DNA of 64,000 nucleotides from Roseivirga sp. (GTDB taxonomy: Bacteria; Bacteroidota; Bacteroidia; Cytophagales; Cyclobacteriaceae): assembly GCA_018402485.1 (NCBI GenBank), contig JAGYIY010000003.1, forward strand, positions 62,001 through 126,000, written 5' to 3'. The notes below the pieces were generated by a model, which worked only from the letters and a program-made list of their open reading frames with translations, did no database searches and had not been told where the DNA came from. Within the stretch, counting starts at the first letter, position 1, and each line of letters begins with the position of its first letter. The position numbers and the translations under genes are program-made. Below are positions 34,993-43,460 of the stretch, piece after piece.

Positions 34993-35958
34993 ATGAGTCT
35001 GGAACTGATCAAGGATAACCTCACCAACCCAGCTTTACTGTTTTTTATTCTTGGCATTTTATCTGTTCAGCTCAAAAGTGATTTGGCCATTCCGAGAAAC
35101 TCCTCCAAATTCATTTCACTTTACCTGTTGTTCTCCATTGGTTTCAAAGGCGGACAAGAACTAGCTCATACGGCTTTTGACGCCCAAATTATAGGTTCAG
35201 GTTTATTCGGTATTTTACTTTCTGTTATCATACCTATATATACTTTTTTCATCCTTAAAAGGCGCTTGAGCATTGAAAATGCCGGAGCAGTGGCAGCAGC
35301 ATACGGTTCCATTAGTGCGGTCACTTTTGTGACCGCTGTTTCTTTTCTCGAGTTGCAAAATATTGCATTTGGAGGCTATATGGTTGCTGTGATGGCATTT
35401 ATGGAGGCTCCTGCTATTATTGTGGGGGTCATTTTAATCAGGCTGTTTGCGCAAAATGGGGCAAGTACCGAAGGCAATATGGGTACTGTCATTAAGCATG
35501 CCTTTACCAATGGCAGTGTACTATTGATTTTAGGTAGCTTGTTGATTGGGTGGTTGGCCAGTGAACAGCAAGCTCAGGGCATTGCACCGTTTACCACCGA
35601 TATTTTTAAAGGCTTTTTAGCAATTTTCTTACTCGACATGGGCATTCAGAGTGGTAAAAAACTGAAATCCTTTTTAGACCAAGGCTGGTTTACAATTTCT
35701 TTTGCCATATGTGTTGCTCTGATCAATGGCATTGTAATCGCCTATACTAGTGGTTGGGTTACATCGGTTGAAGGAGACCGATTTATGCTTGCTGTCCTTG
35801 GTGCGAGTGCTTCATACATTGCAGTTCCTGCAGCCATGAAAATGGCTGTCCCTAAGGCAAATGAAGGGATCTACTTGCCCATGGCCTTGGCCATTACGTT
35901 TCCTGTAAACATTACACTTGGGCTACCTGTCTATTTTTATATTGTTCAGAATTTTTAA
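34993..35958 (+). CDS. sbtA: SbtA-type sodium-dependent bicarbonate permease
   Basis: 321 residues with about 10 membrane segments. The patterns 'NPALLFFILGILSVQLKSDLAIP' at the N-terminus, 'FSIGFKGGQEL' and 'GSISAVTFVTA' in the middle are those of the SbtA (DUF897) family. SbtA takes up bicarbonate with sodium. An in-frame TTG at 34987 was not used; the ATG at 34993 is preferred. The gene is divergent from a LysR regulator and followed after 5 bases by a universal stress protein gene. No SbtB (small PII-like protein) is seen. Confidence 0.85.
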   Translation: MSLELIKDNLTNPALLFFILGILSVQLKSDLAIPRNSSKFISLYLLFSIGFKGGQELAHTAFDAQIIGSGLFGILLSVIIPIYTFFILKRRLSIENAGAVAAAYGSISAVTFVTAVSFLELQNIAFGGYMVAVMAFMEAPAIIVGVILIRLFAQNGASTEGNMGTVIKHAFTNGSVLLILGSLLIGWLASEQQAQGIAPFTTDIFKGFLAIFLLDMGIQSGKKLKSFLDQGWFTISFAICVALINGIVIAYTSGWVTSVEGDRFMLAVLGASASYIAVPAAMKMAVPKANEGIYLPMALAITFPVNITLGLPVYFYIVQNF

Positions 35959-35963
35959 TTGCT

Positions 35964-36902
35964 ATGTATAATTTTGATAAATGGCTGGTTTATTTCGATT
36001 ATGATAATGAAGGCTTATCTGACCTACAAAATGTGGCTCAAGTAGCTTCCTTTTTTGTTCCGGAGGAGATTCATATCACTTTTTTCCCTCAGCAAGTAGA
36101 TTTGCCCTTATCGGTTTTGGCCGACATGCCCAATATCAAACAAGCCAATACCCAACAGCAAGAAGAACAAATATTGGGATGGATTCAACAAGCTTTTCAT
36201 CCGGAAATGACGGTTAAACTCTATGCATTGAATGGGAAACCTTTGCCAACTTTATTGAATTACGCCATTCAAAACAAGGTAGACCTTTTTGTTTTACAGA
36301 GTGCTTCATTGAAAAAAGGTAGTAGTTTACCTAAGAAATTAGTGCGTAAAATTCCCGCTAGTATTTTGAGTTTGCCAAAGGAACCCATGCAAGAACTTAG
36401 TCACGTGCTGTTTCCTGTTGATTTTTCTGAGCACAACGATTTGATAAAAAAAATGATTGTAAGAATGCATACTGACTTTGGTTTTCGCAAGGTAGAGGCT
36501 TTACATGTTTACAAAGATGCTTCTCGGTATTTGGAGCGTGTTTTTGAAACCGCAGATGAAATTAAAGAGATTCTATCCAAGCGATCAAAGATCAATGAAC
36601 AATTGGAGCGGAATGCCAACCATCAAATGTCAGCATATTTTGTAGGAGTGAAGACTCCCGAAATACTATGGAAGACAAAAGCCATGGAAAGGGGGGGGGA
36701 TGTTGCCTATAAGATTTTGGAAAACGCTCCGGGTGCGAAGCCTGTTTTTTTGGTATTTGGTTCAAAAGGGGAGAGTTCTTCGATTGCCTCGCTCCTAGGT
36801 GGCGTAGCGGAACAATTAATATTGAACAGCCCACATCTTAATTTAATGGTCAAGTTACCGGATGAAAACCGAGGCTTTTTAAGGAGTTTGCTGGCGAGGT
36901 AA
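35964..36902 (+). CDS. Universal stress protein, tandem Usp domains
   Basis: 312 residues, soluble. Two Usp-like halves: about 1-140 ('KWLVYFDYDNEGLSDLQNVAQVA') and 145-312 ('HVLFPVDFSEHNDLIKKMIVRMHTDFGFRKVEALHV'). The last part holds 'GSKGESSSIASLLGGVAEQLI', a form of the G-x2-G-x9-G-S/T nucleotide-binding motif. It starts 5 bases after sbtA, so the two are one transcript. Proteins of this family bind ATP and modulate partners; regulation of the permease is inferred from context. A run of nine G near 36690 is a place to check for frameshift. Confidence 0.82.
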   Translation: MYNFDKWLVYFDYDNEGLSDLQNVAQVASFFVPEEIHITFFPQQVDLPLSVLADMPNIKQANTQQQEEQILGWIQQAFHPEMTVKLYALNGKPLPTLLNYAIQNKVDLFVLQSASLKKGSSLPKKLVRKIPASILSLPKEPMQELSHVLFPVDFSEHNDLIKKMIVRMHTDFGFRKVEALHVYKDASRYLERVFETADEIKEILSKRSKINEQLERNANHQMSAYFVGVKTPEILWKTKAMERGGDVAYKILENAPGAKPVFLVFGSKGESSSIASLLGGVAEQLILNSPHLNLMVKLPDENRGFLRSLLAR

Positions 36903-37108
36903 ATTGGAAACACCATGTTGAAGACAGACGAGCTCTGATGATACTTCATATTTTTGAAGTGCTAGCAACGTTTAGACCTACCGATAGCTCAATCTCAACT
37001 GTCGTGTTAACATTTTCTCTTCAGCACTCAGAATACAAAGCAACTGGCTTGCCAGACAGGGTTATTGAAATCCTTCAGTCTTATAGGATGTAGAAAAATG
37101 GATGGCTC

Positions 37109-37435
37109 TTAAGCCATCGCATCTTCTAACTTGCCTGTTAATACATTTTTGGGAACGGCACCAATGACTTGATCTACCACTTCACCACCTTTGAAAACCA
37201 ACAATGCAGGGATGGATCGAATACCGTATTTCACAGATAAATCTTGATTGGCATCAACATCTACTTTTCCTACAACTGCTTTATTAGCATATTCACTGGC
37301 AATTTCTTCTACTACAGGGCCTACCATGCGACAAGGGCCACACCATTCTGCCCAAAAATCTACCAATACGGGTTTGTCGGATTTCAATACAACCTCCTCG
37401 AAGTTGTCTGCATTAATTTCTACTGCTTTCGCCAT
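37109..37435 (-). CDS. trxA: Thioredoxin
   Basis: 108 residues from the ATG at 37435. Active site WCGPC in 'FWAEWCGPCRMVGPV', cis-Pro in 'IRSIPALLVFKGGE'. Cytoplasmic general disulfide reductase. A longer frame to 37465 exists, but a TAGTTTTG box 35-42 bases upstream of the 37435 ATG supports the shorter form. Confidence 0.96.
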   Translation of the reverse strand: MAKAVEINADNFEEVVLKSDKPVLVDFWAEWCGPCRMVGPVVEEIASEYANKAVVGKVDVDANQDLSVKYGIRSIPALLVFKGGEVVDQVIGAVPKNVLTGKLEDAMA

Positions 37436-37469
37436 TGATTTTTCGTTTATACTTTCATTGTGCAAACCA

Positions 37470-37477
37470 CAAAACTA
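37470..37477 (-). promoter_or_regulatory. Bacteroidota -7 box for trxA
   Basis: Minus-strand TAGTTTTG is a perfect TAnnTTTG box; the start would be near 37463 and the leader about 28 bases. No clear TTTG at the -33 distance. Confidence 0.45.
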
Positions 37478-37506
37478 ATTAAAAAGTTCGAGGCATTTAA
37501 ATTCGA

Positions 37507-40500
37507 TCAATATGTAATGAGCTGGGCTTTCTCAGCATGTTTTTGAAGAGCCCTAATCACCTCTCCACTGCTATCAATATTCACTTGTCGCGCCAAAAGT
37601 GCTACAGTTATATTTTCTTCAGGATCGTACAATTCTATGCTCAATTGAGCATTGCCCTGATTTTCTTCCGTAATTTTACAAAGTTCTGTAATCATATTTT
37701 GTGTTACTTGCTTTGCATTCAACCGAATATTGATGCCCATGCTCATCTTTTCTCGGACTTCGCTCAATAAGGCAACTGCTTTGGTTTGTAGTTCCCAGTC
37801 TTCAATATTTACAGAAATGCTTGGGTTTTCTTTGATCTCTTTCTGCTTACGCCAGTTGATCTCTACTTGCCCTGTAATGTACAAGAACTCTCCGGGACGT
37901 AGGTAAGGGGCATGATTCATATAGTTTTCGCCCATTAAAAATAAGTCAGTGGAAGTATTGTAGTCTTCTATGTTGACGACAGCAAAAGGCTTTCCTGTTT
38001 TGGTTTGTCCATTTCTTACACCATTCACAATCCCACCAATGGATATTTCTTGATTTGGGTATTTGTGAATATCAGCTATGGGCTTACAAAAGCTTTCTAA
38101 TTCCAACTCAAACTGATCTAAAGGATGACCTGAAATGTAAAATCCTACAATTTCTTTTTCCCGTTTGAGCATTTCCATTTGGGTGAAAGGCTCCACTTCC
38201 GGCACTTTGGGCAAAGGGGTGGCCACAGAGCTATCACCACCAAATAAAGAAACCTGATTGGCGTCTTTCTCAGCTTGCATGGCATTGGCGTAGCGAATGA
38301 CCTTATCAATCAAGGAGGGCTCCCCTTCCGGGGCATAAAGATATTGCTTGCGATGGTAGGTGGAGAAACAGTCGAAGCCACCGGCTTGGGCCAGGGCTTC
38401 AAAGTTTTTCTTATTGACACTCCGCAGGTTTACCCGTTCGGCAAACTCAAAGATGTTTTGGTACAAACCATTCTCTTTGCGCTCGGAAACGATGCTTTCA
38501 ATGGCAGATTCTCCCACACCTTTAATGGCGCCCATGCCAAAACGTATTTCGCCCTTGGTATTTACCGTAAACTTATAATTAGATTCGTTGACATCAGGGC
38601 CAAGTACCGATAAGCCCATTTGCTTGCACTCTTCCATAAAAAATGTTACCTGCTTGATATCGCTCATGTTATTGCTCAATACAGAGGCCATGTATTCGGC
38701 AGGGTAGTGAGCTTTTAGGTAGGCGGTCTGGAAGGCAATGTAGGCATAACAGGTAGAGTGCGATTTGTTAAAGGCATAGGAGGCAAACGCTTCCCAGTCG
38801 CGCCATATTTTTTCTAGTTTGTCCTCGGGGTGTCCTTTAGCTTTGGCATTTTCGATGAATTTGGGCTTCAGTTTATCAAGCGTTGCTTTTTGCTTTTTAC
38901 CCATGGCCTTTCGAAGGGTATCTGCTTCACCTTTGGTGAAATCTGCCAGCGTTTGAGAGAGTAGCATCACCTGCTCTTGGTAAACGGTAATGCCATAGGT
39001 TTCGGCCAGGTATTCCTCCATTTCAGGCAGGTCGTAGCTGATTTTTTCCTCTCCGTGCTTCCTGCGGATAAAAGATGGAATATATTCCAAAGGTCCCGGG
39101 CGATAAAGTGCATTCATGGCAATTAAATCCGCAAATTCGGTAGGCTTCAGCTCGCGCATGTATTTCTGCATTCCGGCAGATTCGTACTGAAAAATACCGA
39201 TGGTACTTCCTTGTTGGAATAGCTCGTAGGTCTTCGTGTCGTCTAGTGGGAAATCATCGGGGACTAAATCAATGTCGTGACGCTCTTTTACATTTTTAAC
39301 AGCATCTTTGATTAAAGTCAAAGTTTTTAAACCCAAAAAATCCATCTTCAACAAACCGGCTTCTTCCACTACAGAGTTATCGAACTGGGTGCACTGCATG
39401 TCGGAATCTTTGGCAGTGGCAACCGGTGCAAACTTTGAGATGTCATCGGGGGTGATGATCACTCCACAAGCATGGATGCCTGTATTGCGCACTGAACCTT
39501 CAATGTCTTTGGCTTGATTGATGGTTTTGGCTTGTAGGTCCGACCCTTTTGAAAGCCTCAAGAGGCTCTGTGCCAATTCAATCTGGTCAGATTTGAGTTG
39601 ACTTTTGAGTTCCTTTTCACTGAGACTGAAAAGTTTTTGCAGCTTAATATCGGGTACAAGTTTCGCCAAACGGTCAGCTTCAGGTAAGGGAAGTTCCAAA
39701 ACCCTGGCCGTATCTCGAATGGAAGACTTGGCGGCCATGGTGCCATAGGTGATGATTTGCGCCACCTGCTGTTTGCCGTATTTCTCGATCACATAGTCAA
39801 TTACTTTTTGTCTTCCTTCATCATCAAAATCAATATCAATATCAGGAAGAGACACGCGGTCTGGGTTTAGGAAACGCTCAAAAAGGAGGTCGTACTTGAT
39901 GGGGTCGATATTGGTGATGCCTGTGCAATAAGCCACAACAGAACCGGCTGCAGAACCACGCCCCGGCCCGACTGAGACCCCCATTTCTCTGGCTTTGGTA
40001 GTGAAGTCTTGCACAATCAAAAAATAACCGGGGTAACCTGTATTCTCAATGGTGGCGAGTTCAAAATCTAGTCGTTTCTCAATTTCTGGGGTTAGGGAGT
40101 CATAGCGTTTTTTAGCTCCTTCATAGGCAAGATGGCGTAGAAAAGCATTTTCTCCTCGCTTCCCACCATCTTTGGCATCTTCTTCGTGCACAAACTGTTC
40201 TGGAATTTCATAAGCTGGCAAAAGAACAGAACGTTGAAGTTGATAAGGCTCTATTTTCTCAACGATCTCATTGGTATTGGTAATGGCCTCGGGAAGGTCG
40301 GAGAAGATCTTTTTCATTTCCTCTGTCGACTTCAAATAAAACTCTTCATTAGGGAAGCCATATCGAAACTCACGGCCTCTTTTTCCGATGTATTTTTTAG
40401 GTGTACTTACATATTCAGCATCCTTTACACAAAGCAAAACATCATGCGAAGTGGCGTGCTCCTTTTTGGTGTAATAAGTATTGTTGGTAGCAATGGGTTT

Positions 40501-41799
40501 AACATCGTATGTTTTGCACCAGTTTAGTAATATGTTATTCACATGTTCTTCTTCCGGCAATTGATGTCGCGTCAATTCTGCATAAAAATCATCGCCAAAA
40601 TGTTTTTTATACCAAGCGAAAGCCTCTTCCGCCTGTGTTTCTCCCACGTTCAAAATTTTGTAAGGAACCTCTCCCCACAGGCCACCTGTGGTTACAATCA
40701 GATTGTCTTTGTATTGAAGCAGTAGGGTTTTATCAATGCGCGGTAGATAATAAAAACCATCGACATATGCGATAGAGGCTAGTTTGATCAGGTTTTCGTA
40801 GCCTGCTTTATTTTTGGCCAAGATGACCGTTTGAAAACCATTGTCTTGGACTTTTTTGTTGGTGTGATCTTCGCAAATGTTAAATTCACAACCCACAATA
40901 GGTTTAATTCCTGCTTCAAGAGCTGCTTTTACGAAATGATAAGCACCCATCATGTTGCCATGATCAGTCAAAGCTATGGCAGGCATGCCCATTTCTTTGG
41001 CCGTGGAGACAATGCTTGGGATATCAGACAAGGATTGCAAAACAGAAAATTGAGAATGTACATGCAGGTGCGAAAAGGGAACCTCCTCCATACTTTCCAT
41101 TCCGGCTTGGTTCACCTTGCCATGATCGACAATAGATTTTGCTATGGGAGCTTGTGCAAAATTCGCCTCTCCTAGGGTAGGAGCCTCATAGGTGATCTCA
41201 CCAGGTCTCAATTCGGGATAAGGTGAAATTATGGACTCTCGTATCAGTCCGAAAAAACACCTACCTGTGGCATCTACATCAAAGGCAGCATCATGGGCGT
41301 CTGAAAAGCCTTCACCAAATAGTTTTTGATGCAATTCTAAAAGCGTTGGCCATTTAAATTTACCCCCTTTTCCACCGGGGATGGCACAAAAATCAGTGGA
41401 TTCATCTTTGGTGTCAATGGAGGGCAATGTGGCCAAGGGATTTTCTCTTCCGGAACGTAAAAATTCGGCGCCTACTATGTTATAGTCAAAGATGATATTG
41501 TGCCCTACACCAAATTCGGCTTTGGCAATAGCCGCTTCCAGTTGATCTAAAACCTCCGAAAGTGGGTGCCCTTCTTTGAGTGCCCTTTCCGTAGTAATTC
41601 CATGTATTTTGACCGTGTTGTAAGGAATGGTGTATCCTTCGGGCTTGATGATTAGGTTTTCTTGAGACAACAGTTTCCCTGTTCTGTCATGCAGTTGCCA
41701 TGCAATTTGCACCATCCTTGGCCAGTTATCAATTTCGGTGACGGGAGCTTTAGGATTGGCGGCTAAACCGGTGGTTTCTGTGTCAAATATCAGGTACAT
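37507..41799 (-). CDS. dnaE: DNA polymerase III alpha subunit fused to a 3'-5' exonuclease
   Basis: 1430 residues. Residues 1-200 are a DnaQ-type DEDDh exonuclease (Asp6 and Glu8 in FDTETTG, Asp105 in NIIFDYN, His169 and Asp174 in AHDAAFD). The PHP domain starts near 242 with His246 and His248 (LHVHSQFS) and 'ALTDHGN'. The polymerase core has 'GPGRGSAAGS' and the catalytic 'DIDIDFDDEGR', and the C-terminal region holds a tRNA-binding-like OB fold ('ISIGGIVNGVRNGQTKTGKPFAVVNIED'). Replicative polymerase of the chromosome. E. coli carries the exonuclease as a separate subunit; the N-terminal fusion is found in Cytophagia-type Bacteroidota. Single gene. Confidence 0.95.
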   Translation of the reverse strand: MYLIFDTETTGLAANPKAPVTEIDNWPRMVQIAWQLHDRTGKLLSQENLIIKPEGYTIPYNTVKIHGITTERALKEGHPLSEVLDQLEAAIAKAEFGVGHNIIFDYNIVGAEFLRSGRENPLATLPSIDTKDESTDFCAIPGGKGGKFKWPTLLELHQKLFGEGFSDAHDAAFDVDATGRCFFGLIRESIISPYPELRPGEITYEAPTLGEANFAQAPIAKSIVDHGKVNQAGMESMEEVPFSHLHVHSQFSVLQSLSDIPSIVSTAKEMGMPAIALTDHGNMMGAYHFVKAALEAGIKPIVGCEFNICEDHTNKKVQDNGFQTVILAKNKAGYENLIKLASIAYVDGFYYLPRIDKTLLLQYKDNLIVTTGGLWGEVPYKILNVGETQAEEAFAWYKKHFGDDFYAELTRHQLPEEEHVNNILLNWCKTYDVKPIATNNTYYTKKEHATSHDVLLCVKDAEYVSTPKKYIGKRGREFRYGFPNEEFYLKSTEEMKKIFSDLPEAITNTNEIVEKIEPYQLQRSVLLPAYEIPEQFVHEEDAKDGGKRGENAFLRHLAYEGAKKRYDSLTPEIEKRLDFELATIENTGYPGYFLIVQDFTTKAREMGVSVGPGRGSAAGSVVAYCTGITNIDPIKYDLLFERFLNPDRVSLPDIDIDFDDEGRQKVIDYVIEKYGKQQVAQIITYGTMAAKSSIRDTARVLELPLPEADRLAKLVPDIKLQKLFSLSEKELKSQLKSDQIELAQSLLRLSKGSDLQAKTINQAKDIEGSVRNTGIHACGVIITPDDISKFAPVATAKDSDMQCTQFDNSVVEEAGLLKMDFLGLKTLTLIKDAVKNVKERHDIDLVPDDFPLDDTKTYELFQQGSTIGIFQYESAGMQKYMRELKPTEFADLIAMNALYRPGPLEYIPSFIRRKHGEEKISYDLPEMEEYLAETYGITVYQEQVMLLSQTLADFTKGEADTLRKAMGKKQKATLDKLKPKFIENAKAKGHPEDKLEKIWRDWEAFASYAFNKSHSTCYAYIAFQTAYLKAHYPAEYMASVLSNNMSDIKQVTFFMEECKQMGLSVLGPDVNESNYKFTVNTKGEIRFGMGAIKGVGESAIESIVSERKENGLYQNIFEFAERVNLRSVNKKNFEALAQAGGFDCFSTYHRKQYLYAPEGEPSLIDKVIRYANAMQAEKDANQVSLFGGDSSVATPLPKVPEVEPFTQMEMLKREKEIVGFYISGHPLDQFELELESFCKPIADIHKYPNQEISIGGIVNGVRNGQTKTGKPFAVVNIEDYNTSTDLFLMGENYMNHAPYLRPGEFLYITGQVEINWRKQKEIKENPSISVNIEDWELQTKAVALLSEVREKMSMGINIRLNAKQVTQNMITELCKITEENQGNAQLSIELYDPEENITVALLARQVNIDSSGEVIRALQKHAEKAQLITY

Positions 41800-41912
41800 A
41801 ATCGATTAGATCTTTGAGGCGTTTGAAAGAAAAATGCCAAGAACTAAAGTAGTAAATATCTGATGGTAATACAGACGGAAGGAGAGAAAATACAATCTGT
41901 AACTTAAAGTTT

Positions 41913-43235
41913 TTAATGGGTTTCGTAAATCGGCTCACTTTGTTCTATCAGCATGTTCCCTTCCTTGTTTATGCCTTTTAAAACTACGGTTTGTGTTTCA
42001 TTGATGGACAAGGGATCGTAGGGGGAAGTTACACGCACATAGTTTTCGGTAAAGCCATGCATGAAGCCCTCCACCACATCGTTTTCAAAAAGTACCTGTC
42101 GTGTACTACCGATTTGAGTTTCGTAAAAGTATCTTTTCTTTTTTTCGGAAAGCAGGCGAAGCATTTTTGACCTGCGCTGACGGTCCTTTTGAGGTACTTT
42201 CTCTGCCATTTCCGCGGCTACTGTATTGGCTCGCTCAGAATATGTAAAAACATGGAGGTAGGAAACATTGAGTTCGTTTAAAAAGGCATAGGTTTCCAAA
42301 AACAGTTCCTCAGTCTCTCCTGGAAAGCCAACAATCACATCTACACCAATACAGGCATCGGGCATCAATGTTTTGATTTTATCGATGCGGTCAGCGTAAA
42401 GTTCACGCAGATATCTTCTACGCATGGCACGCAAAAGGGTATTACTACCCGATTGCAGCGGAATATGAAAATGTGGGACAAAGCGTTTGGACTGTGCTAC
42501 AAAAGCAATGACTTCATTGGTAAGCAGGTTGGGTTCGATGGAAGAGATACGGAAACGTTCAATCCCTTCCACCTCGTCTAGTGCTTTGACCAAATCGACA
42601 AATCGTTCTTGTCTTTTGCCTTCCTGGATACCAAAATCACCAATGTTCACACCGGTAAGCACAATTTCTTTTACATCTTCTTTGGCAATGCTATTGGCAG
42701 ACCCCACGATGTTGGGAATGCTGTCGCTACGGCTTTTTCCCCGCGCTAAGGGAATGGTACAAAAAGTACAATGGTAATTACAGCCGTCTTGAACCTTGAG
42801 GAAAGTTCGGGTACGATCATTGATGGAGTAGGCATTATTAAAAATTTTGGCTTCGCTCACTTCCGAAGCTAGTATTTTTGCCTGTGGTGTTTTTTCAAAA
42901 TCATCGATCAGGTCAAGCAATTGAAATTTTTCCGCAGCGCCCAGAACCACATCTACTCCTGGAATTTCAGAAATTTCTTTGGGTTTCAGTTGGGCATAAC
43001 AGCCAATGATAGCAATATAGGCTTCAGGGTTTACCTTTTGTGCTTCCTTTACAATCTTCCTACACTTTTTATCTGCATTGTCTGTCACACTGCATGTGTT
43101 GATCAAATAGATGTCCGGTTGTTCACTAAAACCTACTTTTCGATAGCCCTTGGCCTCAAACTGACGGGCAATCGTAGAGGTTTCAGAAAAATTGAGCTTA
43201 CAGCCCAGCGTATGGAAGGCAACTTTTTTCATCAT
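41913..43235 (-). CDS. mtaB: tRNA t6A37 methylthiotransferase MtaB
   Basis: 440 residues. N-terminal UPF0004 domain with three cysteines ('HTLGCKLNFSE', 'NTCSVTDNADKKC'), radical-SAM core with CNYHCTFC near 152 (CxxxCxxC, binds a 4Fe-4S cluster), and a C-terminal TRAM-like stretch. The forms 'CKLN' and 'SVTDNADKKCRK' fit MtaB rather than MiaB or RimO. It adds a methylthio group to t6A37 of tRNAs decoding ANN. ATG at 43232 is an equal start. Confidence 0.92.
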   Translation of the reverse strand: MMKKVAFHTLGCKLNFSETSTIARQFEAKGYRKVGFSEQPDIYLINTCSVTDNADKKCRKIVKEAQKVNPEAYIAIIGCYAQLKPKEISEIPGVDVVLGAAEKFQLLDLIDDFEKTPQAKILASEVSEAKIFNNAYSINDRTRTFLKVQDGCNYHCTFCTIPLARGKSRSDSIPNIVGSANSIAKEDVKEIVLTGVNIGDFGIQEGKRQERFVDLVKALDEVEGIERFRISSIEPNLLTNEVIAFVAQSKRFVPHFHIPLQSGSNTLLRAMRRRYLRELYADRIDKIKTLMPDACIGVDVIVGFPGETEELFLETYAFLNELNVSYLHVFTYSERANTVAAEMAEKVPQKDRQRRSKMLRLLSEKKKRYFYETQIGSTRQVLFENDVVEGFMHGFTENYVRVTSPYDPLSINETQTVVLKGINKEGNMLIEQSEPIYETH

Positions 43236-43397
43236 ACAACAAGGCTGTAAAGGTAAGGAATAGAATGGGAAAATCGAATGAAAAGAGATCGAAAGGGGTG
43301 AGAAGTCATCTTTTCTGGGTGATGAAGGTGATTCCCAACCCTCAAAAAAATAAAAGCCATCGTTTCTCTAAGAAAATTGATTAAATATGAAACCATA

Positions 43398-43431
43398 ATT
43401 GCTAGTAATTACTGTAATTCTCTTAAATTTG
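43398..43431 (+). promoter_or_regulatory. Bacteroidota promoter for glutamine synthetase
   Basis: TAAATTTG (43424-43431) is a perfect -7 box; ATTG at 43398-43401 lies 22 bases upstream. Transcript start would be about 23 bases before the ATG at 43461, which argues against the in-frame start at 43377. Confidence 0.5.
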
Positions 43432-43460
43432 GGTTGATAAATAAACCTAAAACGAAAATT

